Below are positions 1 through 5,134 of a stretch of 10,825 nt of DNA, piece after piece. The position numbers and the translations under genes are program-made. Source of the DNA: an uncultured Chromatiaceae bacterium (GTDB lineage: Bacteria > Pseudomonadota > Gammaproteobacteria > Enterobacterales > Alteromonadaceae); NCBI GenBank assembly GCA_946481195.1, contig CAMLNG010000082.1, positions 1-10,825 of the forward strand, written 5' to 3'. The number at the start of each line of letters is the position of its first letter. The stretch's first letter is position 1. The notes beneath the pieces were generated by a model. That model did not search any database. It was not told where the DNA came from and saw nothing but the letters and a program-made list of their open reading frames with translations.

Positions 1-205
1 CAAGACCAAAGGTCCCTGCGGAGCCAGCCAAAGTGTGAAAGCGCAAAATCAACACGGAAGCCTGCTCGCGCCATTCCTGCGCTCCGGCCTGAACAAACTG
101 CAGCAACAGCCACTGCAACTGCGGCAACTCCTGCTGCAGGCGACGCAAATACTGCTGGTTCAGTTCTGCCAGTTGCTGTTCGAGTTTCGCTGCAGTTCCG
201 TCCAT
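1..205 (-). CDS. Hpt-domain protein, N-terminal fragment (runs off left edge)
   Basis: Only the first 68 codons are in the window; the gene continues past position 1. The translation begins MDGTAAKLEQ, is an amphipathic helical stretch, and reaches HTLAGSAGTFGL at residues 57-68. That matches the Hpt signature HxLxGSA(G)xxG, with His57 the expected phospho-accepting histidine. Hpt domains relay phosphate between hybrid kinases and response regulators. An N-terminal Hpt with this motif is often followed by receiver and/or GGDEF domains, but none of that is visible here. The start at 205 is chosen because an AGG sits 6 bases upstream; an in-frame ATG at 211 directly abuts that AGG and is less likely. 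The gene lies 69 bases downstream of the ABC permease on the same strand but has its own promoter-like sequence. Confidence 0.8.
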   Translation of the reverse strand, partial: MDGTAAKLEQQLAELNQQYLRRLQQELPQLQWLLLQFVQAGAQEWREQASVLILRFHTLAGSAGTFGL

Positions 206-239
206 GTACATCCTAAGTCAATATCAAGCTATTGTTTCT

Positions 240-248
240 ACTATAGCA
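240..248 (-). promoter_or_regulatory. Extended -10 promoter for the Hpt gene
   Basis: On the minus strand this reads TGCTATAGT, an extended -10 (TGn plus TATAGT, 5 of 6 to TATAAT). It would start transcription near 233, leaving a leader of about 28 bases before the ATG at 205. No good -35 is visible, which is common with extended -10 promoters. A short inverted repeat (GCTAT at 228-232, ATAGC at 243-247) spans the expected start point. Confidence 0.45.
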
Positions 249-274
249 AGGGCTGCAGGTTGACTCCAGTACCG

Positions 275-1534
275 TCATAACCGCACCTGCAAACCCTGAT
301 TCAGGCTTTGGCGGTAGGCCTGTATCGCAGGCACGGCGCCCAGTAACAGCGCGAGTACAACTACCACCCCGAGACCTGCCGCGGTATGCGGATGCCACGC
401 CAGCAGGCTGATCACTAGGCCATATTGACTGCTGAGCCAGGGTTGCAGCGCCGCCAGGCTGCCAGTTAACAGCAGGAAAGCGCCGGCGATACTGGTCACT
501 GTTAACAACAACACTTCCAGCTCGATTAATATAAACAGTTGCCAGGGCCGCGCGCCGATAGCGCGTAAAATCGCCAGTTCGCGTGCCCGCTCACGCTGGG
601 CAGCTAACAAAGTGGTGGTCAGGCCAATCAAGGCCGCCAGCAATACCAGTGCCGTGATCACCAGCAGCAGATTTTCCACCAGCACCAGCATTTGCCAGAG
701 TTCCGCCAGCGCAGCCCCCGGCAAAATGGCAGTTAATGGCTCAGCTTTAAATTCATTGATTTGCCGCTGCACAGCAAAAGTCGCGACTTTGGATTTAAGC
801 CCAAGCAAAGCACCGGTCAGCACAGTTGGCTGCAGTGCCGCCAGTTCTGCGTCTGACAAAGTAGTCTTGGCTTTGCGCAGCGCCGGCGCGCCGTTTTGCC
901 AGCCCTGATGAATAGCTTCAATCCCGGTCAGACTGACATGAACCGACTGGTCAACCGGCGTGCCTGTCGGCGCCAGAATACCAACCACGGTAAAAGGCTG
1001 GTCTTTATGCTGACTGAAGCTGACTTTACCGACGCCATGCGACAACACAATTTCCTGCCCGAGCTGATAACCGAGTTTTTTCGCCACATCAGCGCCAAGC
1101 ACAGTTTCATACACAGTGCTGAATTCGCGTCCGGCGGCTAACTGTAACGACTGCTGCTCGCCATAGCGGAAATAGCGGAAATAGTCGGTGTTAGTACCCA
1201 GCACACGGAAGCCACGATGCGAATCACCAAGCGCCAGCGGAATAGCCCAACGCACCTGCGGGTGTTTGCTGATTTGTTCATAATGCGCGTAGCTGATGTT
1301 GTTGGTGGCATTGCCGATGCGAAACACCGTGTACAGCAACAAATTCAGCTGACCAGAGCGGGCGCCGACAATTAAATCAGTACCGGCGACTGTACTGGTA
1401 AAACTGCGTTTGGCTTCCAGCCGCAGATGGTCGATGCCGAGCAACAGGCTCAGCGAAATGATCAACGAGCACAAGGTCAGCCAGGCAGTGCCCCGCCGGC
1501 TCCACAAACTTTGCCGGGCTAATTTCAACAACAT
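275..1534 (-). CDS. FtsX/MacB-type ABC transporter permease
   Basis: A 419-residue inner-membrane permease of the FtsX/LolC/MacB type (type VII ABC architecture). One membrane helix lies at about residues 15-34, followed by a long periplasmic domain (about 40-275, MacB-PCD-like). Three further helices lie at about 280-312, 331-362 and 386-406. Between helices 2 and 3 is ERARELAILRAIGARP (315-330), the typical cytoplasmic coupling segment of FtsX permeases. Its ATG lies inside the end of the ATPase gene (10-base overlap at 1525-1534), so the two are translationally coupled and surely partners. Proteins of this class usually act on periplasmic or membrane-embedded substrates and do not form an import channel. 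The DUF3299 and DUF2796 neighbours suggest a zinc-related role, as in the Vibrio cholerae Zrg cluster (from memory). The substrate cannot be read from the sequence. Confidence 0.9.
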   Translation of the reverse strand: MLLKLARQSLWSRRGTAWLTLCSLIISLSLLLGIDHLRLEAKRSFTSTVAGTDLIVGARSGQLNLLLYTVFRIGNATNNISYAHYEQISKHPQVRWAIPLALGDSHRGFRVLGTNTDYFRYFRYGEQQSLQLAAGREFSTVYETVLGADVAKKLGYQLGQEIVLSHGVGKVSFSQHKDQPFTVVGILAPTGTPVDQSVHVSLTGIEAIHQGWQNGAPALRKAKTTLSDAELAALQPTVLTGALLGLKSKVATFAVQRQINEFKAEPLTAILPGAALAELWQMLVLVENLLLVITALVLLAALIGLTTTLLAAQRERARELAILRAIGARPWQLFILIELEVLLLTVTSIAGAFLLLTGSLAALQPWLSSQYGLVISLLAWHPHTAAGLGVVVVLALLLGAVPAIQAYRQSLNQGLQVRL

Positions 1535-2226
1535 GCTGGTTCTCCCCGCACGGCCGTCACGCCCTCGGCTAACCTCGCCATATCCAGCTGATACTGGAAA
1601 TAGGCCGAAAGTGCCTGATCATGGCTGACAAAAACCACAGTGCTGCCGGCCGCATCGGCTTCCTGCAACAACACCCGCATAAAAGCATCACGGTTATCAG
1701 CGTCCAGCGCTGAGGTCGGTTCATCGGCGATCAGCAAGGTTGGTTTGCCGAGTAATGCACGCGCAATAGCGACCCGTTGCTGCTGACCGACACTGAGCGC
1801 CGCTGCACTTTGCTGCCAGAGTTCCGCCGGCAATTGCAGCGCCTGCAGCAACGCCTGCGCCCGCGCAGTGTCTGCCGTTTTGCCGCTAAATGCCTGACCA
1901 AGCAACACATTGTCCAGCACCGACAAATAGGGAATCAGATTCAGCTGCTGAAACACCACCCCAATCTGACGGGCTCGCAGCTGGTCGCGTTTCGCAGCAG
2001 AGTTGGGTTGTAACAGCTGGCCACTGAGGCTGATCTCGCCTTGCTGCAACGTCAGTACGCCACAAAGCAGGTTTAATAAAGTGGTTTTGCCGGAGCCAGA
2101 AGCCCCCCGGATAAATAAATGTTGCCCAACCGCCAAAGTCAGCGCTGGGATCTGCAGGCAAAAAGCCTGGCCCGGCCATTGATGGCGCACGTTTTTGAGT
2201 TCAACTGCGGGAATATTCGGATCCAC
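1525..2226 (-). CDS. LolD/MacB-like ABC transporter ATPase
   Basis: A complete nucleotide-binding subunit of 233 residues from a GTG start, the usual length for LolD-like ATPases. Motifs in order: Walker A GASGSGKTT (41-49), Q-loop VFQQLNLIP with Gln93, signature LSVGQQQR (144-151, Val replacing the usual first Gly of LSGGQ), Walker B LLIADEPTSALD (164-175) and H-loop SHDQ with His202. It powers the permease encoded immediately downstream, whose start codon it overlaps. An open frame extends upstream to an ATG at 2331, but that would place 35 unconserved residues across the divergent promoter and into the DUF3299 coding region. The GTG at 2226, preceded by AAAGGG 12 bases upstream, puts the ABC fold (VELKNVRHQW) at the expected distance from the N-terminus. 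The start is therefore likely but not certain. Confidence 0.9.
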   Translation of the reverse strand: MDPNIPAVELKNVRHQWPGQAFCLQIPALTLAVGQHLFIRGASGSGKTTLLNLLCGVLTLQQGEISLSGQLLQPNSAAKRDQLRARQIGVVFQQLNLIPYLSVLDNVLLGQAFSGKTADTARAQALLQALQLPAELWQQSAAALSVGQQQRVAIARALLGKPTLLIADEPTSALDADNRDAFMRVLLQEADAAGSTVVFVSHDQALSAYFQYQLDMARLAEGVTAVRGEPACC

Positions 2227-2250
2227 GGCGACAAGCTGCCCTTTGAATAA

Positions 2251-2259
2251 TGCTATGAT
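2251..2259 (+). promoter_or_regulatory. Extended -10 promoter for the DUF3299 gene
   Basis: The plus strand reads TGCTATGAT, an extended -10 (TGn plus TATGAT, 5 of 6 to consensus). It would start transcription near 2266, about 40 bases before the ATG at 2306. No convincing -35 is visible at 16-18 bases upstream. Confidence 0.4.
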
Positions 2260-2269
2260 GCGAAAAAAC

Positions 2270-2284
2270 CGTGATTTTATAACA
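2270..2284. promoter_or_regulatory. Candidate Zur-type operator between ATPase and DUF3299
   Basis: The 15-base sequence CGTGATTTTATAACA matches 11 of 14 arm positions of the gammaproteobacterial Zur-like 7-1-7 palindrome TGTTATAnTATAACA (consensus recalled, not searched). The right arm is perfect. It lies just downstream of the DUF3299 -10 and over the ATPase -10, a position suited to repressing both divergent genes. Zinc-dependent repression fits the DUF2796/DUF3299/ABC content. A related palindrome lies upstream of the DUF2796 gene at 3556-3570. AT-rich promoter DNA can match by chance, so this stays a candidate. Confidence 0.4.
2276..2284 (-). promoter_or_regulatory. Extended -10 promoter for the ABC ATPase/permease unit
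   Basis: The minus strand reads TGTTATAAA, an extended -10 (TGn plus TATAAA). The predicted start is near 2269, about 43 bases before the GTG at 2226. It overlaps the Zur-like palindrome and faces the plus-strand promoter at 2251-2259, so the two predicted start points lie within a few bases of each other. The -35 region is poor. Confidence 0.4.
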
Positions 2285-2305
2285 TATAGTCGGGAAGAAG
2301 CTCCA

Positions 2306-2917
2306 ATGTTCAAACCGTTGTTAATAGGCACTTATCTGGCACTGGTCGCATCTGCGCCAGTCATGGCTGCCGAAACTGCAAAAACTGCCGAACAAGCCCC
2401 AGCTGTACGCACGCTGCCGGCAGACAAAAGCAAAGTGATAGAATTGGAATGGACTGATTTACTACCGGATGCAGACTTACAAAAAATGGAAGCTTTGCCT
2501 GAAGTCAGCCATGAAGGCGGCGAAGGTGCTGGTTCTGCCATCAACAAAAACTTTAACGCCAGCAATGACCCCTCGATGAAGGCCTGGGCTGATGTGATGT
2601 CCTCAGCCAATGTCCGTGGCGAACTCAACGGCCGTAAAGTCAAGTTACCAGGTTTTGTGGTGCCGATTGAATATGATGCCGATCAGAACATCACGGCTTT
2701 TTTCCTGGTGCCTTATTTCGGCGCCTGTATCCACGTGCCACCGCCACCACCAAACCAGATCGTCTATGTCAGTGGCGCGAAAAACTTAAAAGCCGACCTG
2801 ATTTATAATCCGTTCTGGATCGAAGGCACCTTAACGACAGATACCATGAGTCACGACCTGGCCAATTCTGCTTATAGCCTGAAAGTCGACAAAATCAGCG
2901 AATACGTTTACGAGTAA
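2306..2917 (+). CDS. Secreted DUF3299 family protein
   Basis: A 203-residue exported protein of unknown function. Residues 1-21 form a signal peptide (MFKPLLIGTYLALVASAPVMA) with a signal-peptidase I site at VMA/AE, so it should act in the periplasm. The DUF3299 region runs from about ELEWTDLLP (46-54) to the end. It includes VRGELNGRKVKLPGFVVP (103-120) and the family hallmark FGACIHVPPPPPNQIVYV (138-155), in which Cys141 and His143 precede a run of five prolines and could bind metal. The ATG at 2306 is preceded by GGGAAGAAG at good spacing; an upstream in-frame ATG at 2195 would bury the signal peptide and is rejected. It diverges from the ABC ATPase and converges on the DUF2796 gene. Its co-location with both suggests a periplasmic partner of the transporter, possibly in zinc handling. 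Confidence 0.88.
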   Translation: MFKPLLIGTYLALVASAPVMAAETAKTAEQAPAVRTLPADKSKVIELEWTDLLPDADLQKMEALPEVSHEGGEGAGSAINKNFNASNDPSMKAWADVMSSANVRGELNGRKVKLPGFVVPIEYDADQNITAFFLVPYFGACIHVPPPPPNQIVYVSGAKNLKADLIYNPFWIEGTLTTDTMSHDLANSAYSLKVDKISEYVYE

Positions 2918-2936
2918 AACGACTGCACCATTAAAG

Positions 2937-2964
2937 AAAAACACAGCAATAGCTGTGTTTTTTT
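2937..2964. terminator. Bidirectional hairpin terminator between DUF3299 and DUF2796
   Basis: A perfect stem ACACAGC (2941-2947) and GCTGTGT (2952-2958) encloses the loop AATA. It is extended by an A-run on the left (2937-2940) and a T-run on the right (2959-2964). The T-run terminates the DUF3299 transcript 20 bases after its stop codon. On the opposite strand the A-run gives a shorter T-tract, so it can also end the convergent DUF2796 transcript. Confidence 0.85.
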
Positions 2965-2983
2965 ATTTGGAAGAACACGACAA

Positions 2984-3514
2984 TTATTCGGTGCCGGGTA
3001 GCTGCAGCACCGGCTGTTTGGCGCTGAGTGTCGCTGCGCCCTGCTGGCCACCACTGACCCATTGCACGTCGATTTGCTGCAGGTCAGCTGCTGTTGTGAA
3101 CAAAGTGACTTTGACCTCATTCAGTAATTCTGCCGCTTTACACTGATAACTCAGACTGATGCTGATATCGGCGTGCTGACCGGCTTTGCCCCATGGGTCT
3201 GCCAGCTGTTGCTGTTGCAACACACACTGCGCTATCGCCGGCAATTGCAGCCACTGACCACTTTTGAGCAAGCTTTGCTGTTGCTGCCAGGCGCTTTGCT
3301 GCGCTTCGGTCACCGGTTTCTGTTCAAAACCAAGCAGATTTGCCGCCGGGCTTTCCAGCATAATCTCCAGCAAATCACCGTCAGTGGCCACTGTCAGCTG
3401 AGCCTGACCATGCACATGGGCGCTATGCTCTTCATGACCTGACGCAGCGCTGACGCCCGCCAGCACCGGCGCCGCCGCAACACACAGCCAAAACCGCTTT
3501 AACGGGTTGCGCAT
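2984..3514 (-). CDS. Secreted DUF2796 (ZrgA-like) periplasmic zinc-binding-type protein
   Basis: A 176-residue exported protein of the DUF2796 family, which includes the periplasmic component ZrgA of the Vibrio cholerae zinc system (recalled knowledge). Residues 1 to about 25 form a signal peptide. The mature N-terminus carries a metal-binding-like cluster, HEEHSAHVHG, with His at 27, 30, 33 and 35. It leads into the family signature HGQAQLTVATDGDLLEI (35-51) and ESPAANLLGFEQKP (54-67). Cys97 and Cys125 could form a disulfide. Family members I recall have a long His/Asp-rich loop between those positions; here it is short and has only His114. GGAGAGAAG precedes the ATG at 3514. The gene has a -10 and an operator-like palindrome of its own and shares the terminator at 2937-2964 with the DUF3299 gene. 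The family call is firm; zinc binding is inferred. Confidence 0.87.
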   Translation of the reverse strand: MRNPLKRFWLCVAAAPVLAGVSAASGHEEHSAHVHGQAQLTVATDGDLLEIMLESPAANLLGFEQKPVTEAQQSAWQQQQSLLKSGQWLQLPAIAQCVLQQQQLADPWGKAGQHADISISLSYQCKAAELLNEVKVTLFTTAADLQQIDVQWVSGGQQGAATLSAKQPVLQLPGTE

Positions 3515-3555
3515 CTTCTCTCTCCAAATCGACCTGCCGTCAGTCCCGGCAAAGA

Positions 3556-3570
3556 TGTGACACTATCACA
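3556..3570. promoter_or_regulatory. Operator-like palindrome upstream of DUF2796 (Zur-like)
   Basis: The plus strand reads TGTGACACTATCACA, with perfect TGTGA/TCACA arms and a 5-base centre. Read on the gene's strand as TGTGATAgTGTCACA, it has 7-1-7 symmetry and matches 11 of 14 arm positions of the Zur-like TGTTATAnTATAACA. It sits right after the DUF2796 -10, as the box at 2270-2284 does for DUF3299. A CRP site is the main alternative because the arms match, but CRP needs a 6-base spacer and this has 5. Confidence 0.4.
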
Positions 3571-3571
3571 A

Positions 3572-3577
3572 TTTATA
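3572..3577 (-). promoter_or_regulatory. -10 element for the DUF2796 gene
   Basis: The minus strand reads TATAAA, placing the start point near 3565, inside the palindrome at 3556-3570. The leader before the ATG at 3514 would be about 50 bases. The -35 region at the standard distance (TAGTGG) is weak, so the promoter may need an activator or simply be poor. Confidence 0.35.
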
Positions 3578-3617
3578 CCGGTATTGCAGCAAAACCACTA
3601 GCAGGTCAACCCGGCGA

Positions 3618-4964
3618 TTAAGCCAGACAACTGATTTGCAGACCAAAACCAGGCCCCTGCAGCAACTGCAACTCGCCACAAAGTTTTTTCTCAACCAGTT
3701 GCTTTAAAATCGACATGCCAAGACCAGTGCCGCCGGCATTGGGTTTAGTGGTAAAAAAAGGTTCAAAGATTTGCTGACGCACTTCCGGCGTCAAGCCACA
3801 GCCATTGTCTTTGTAGACAAACAGCAGCTCCTGCTGCTCGTTTAAACTGGCACTGATTTGGATAGCCGGATGCACTGTGCCGCTAAACGCATGCAGACAA
3901 CTGTTAATCACCAGATTGGTCAGGATCTGCAACCAGACATCAGCTGCGGTGATCAATATCAGATTCGGGTCGATATAGACATCGGGAAACACCGGCACCT
4001 GGCGCGTGGCCGGCGTGAGGCTGGCCAGTAAATCCACCACCAGCTGACGGAATACCACCGGCGCCGATTCAACCCGGGTCTGATGCGCCGCGGTTTCTTT
4101 AAACTGTGCCATCAGGCGTTGCGCCCGCTGCAAATTGGCAGTGATCAGCAGCGAACTCTCATGCATTTGTGTTAATAAATTCATTGCCTGTGAGGCACTG
4201 ATCGAGCGCTCACGCATGCCAAAAATAAAGTCCTGCAGGCGTTGCTCTAATAATGAATTCGCGGTCAGTGCCACGCCAAGCGGTGAATTCACTTCATGCG
4301 CCACACCGGCGACTATACCGCCTAAAGTGGCAAGTCTCGCTTGAGCTTCCATCTGCTGATGGGCACGCTGCACTAACTCATCGGTATCCGCCAACTGTTG
4401 ACTGCGCTGCTCAACCCGCTGTTCCAGCTGCAGGTTCAGTTGCTCCAGCTGACTTTGCGCACAAAGAAAGCGGTCAGCATTCAGCGCCCGGCCAACCTGA
4501 TCTGCCAAAGCTGCGGCAAAGCGCACTTCAGTGTCGCTCCATTGCCGGCAACGAAGTGTATGTTCACAACAAATGATGCCAATCATTTTGCCAAGATGGC
4601 GGACCGGCAGGTCCAGCATGGAAAAAATCTGGTGGCTTTGCAGATAACTGAGAAATTCGGCCGTTTGTGGGTCCGTACGCGCATCATGCGCAACGATAGC
4701 CCGTTCACGGCGCAGCGCCTGAAAATAAGCCGGAAACTGACTGGCCTGCAAACGCAGCGGTTCAGTTGCAAATCTCTCGCCGTCGAGCAACACCTGACAG
4801 ACCATACTCTGGTCGTCCAAATCATACAGCCACAAACTGACGCGCTGCACAGCCAACCCTTTTTGCAGACTCTGCAATATGAGTTGACTGGCCTGTTCCC
4901 AGGCGCCGAGATCAATCAATGGCGATGCCGAGACATCCAGTAGAATTTGCTCAAGTGGATCCAC
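3618..4964 (-). CDS. GAF-domain sensor histidine kinase (soluble)
   Basis: A 448-residue cytoplasmic kinase with no membrane segment or signal peptide. An N-terminal GAF domain (about 20-165) contains GIICCEHTLRCRQWSDTEVRF (129-149), a common GAF strand-helix motif. A coiled coil (about 168-210) connects it to the dimerisation domain, with H-box GGIVAGVAHEVNSPLG and phospho-accepting His223. The ATPase domain has an N-box ILTNLVINSCLHAF (Asn350, Asn354), G1 DNGCG (386-390), F-box IFEPFFTTK (399-407) and G2 GGTGLGM (411-417). All catalytic motifs are intact. It is not a hybrid kinase and no response regulator lies beside it, so the partner is elsewhere. The start is GTG at 4964 with GGGGT just upstream. 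It diverges from the photolyase operon across 170 bases. The ligand of the GAF domain cannot be told from the sequence. Confidence 0.9.
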   Translation of the reverse strand: MDPLEQILLDVSASPLIDLGAWEQASQLILQSLQKGLAVQRVSLWLYDLDDQSMVCQVLLDGERFATEPLRLQASQFPAYFQALRRERAIVAHDARTDPQTAEFLSYLQSHQIFSMLDLPVRHLGKMIGIICCEHTLRCRQWSDTEVRFAAALADQVGRALNADRFLCAQSQLEQLNLQLEQRVEQRSQQLADTDELVQRAHQQMEAQARLATLGGIVAGVAHEVNSPLGVALTANSLLEQRLQDFIFGMRERSISASQAMNLLTQMHESSLLITANLQRAQRLMAQFKETAAHQTRVESAPVVFRQLVVDLLASLTPATRQVPVFPDVYIDPNLILITAADVWLQILTNLVINSCLHAFSGTVHPAIQISASLNEQQELLFVYKDNGCGLTPEVRQQIFEPFFTTKPNAGGTGLGMSILKQLVEKKLCGELQLLQGPGFGLQISCLA

Positions 4965-5134
4965 ATCAACCCCACACCCTGTCAGATTAAAATTTAAGCT
5001 AGCGAAAAGCGGCGCTGTTGTAAATCAGCCAATCGCCGCGAAATGCTGATCCAATCAAAAAATTGCGGCGTACAGACCGTTATACGCCAAATCACCGCGA
5101 GTTTTCCCCAAATGCTTAACAAATCAAGGCGCTA
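4965..5134. promoter_or_regulatory. Divergent intergenic region between kinase and photolyase operon
   Basis: These 170 bases must hold the promoters for the histidine kinase and the photolyase operon. Visible repeats include two imperfect direct copies, GCCAATCGCCGCGA (5028-5041) and GCCAAATCACCGCGA (5086-5100). The hexamer GCGGCG also occurs at 5009-5014 and 5065-5070, with its complement CGCCGC at 5034-5039. For the kinase a weak promoter is possible: TTTACA on the minus strand (5024-5019), then TAGCTT after 17 bases. For the operon I see no convincing -35/-10 pair; TTATAC at 5080-5085 is the best -10 candidate. AAGG lies 5 bases ahead of the ATG at 5135. Confidence 0.35.

Noticed and set aside
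35..280. 81-codon plus-strand frame at the left edge
   Set aside because: It is antisense to the Hpt gene, which has a clear phosphotransfer motif, ribosome binding site and promoter on the minus strand.
2195..2305. Upstream extension of DUF3299 to an ATG at 2195
   Set aside because: It would put 37 residues ahead of a typical signal peptide and overlap the ATPase coding region; the ATG at 2306 has a good ribosome binding site.
2227..2331. Upstream extension of the ABC ATPase to an ATG at 2331
   Set aside because: The extra 35 residues would be encoded across the divergent promoter and the DUF3299 start and add nothing to the ABC fold.
3556..3570. CRP site upstream of DUF2796
   Set aside because: The arms TGTGA/TCACA fit, but the spacer is 5 bases and CRP needs 6; kept only as an alternative to the Zur-like reading.
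4398..4943. 181-codon open frame on the plus strand
   Set aside because: It is antisense to the histidine kinase, whose motifs are complete and continuous; the translation has no recognisable domain.
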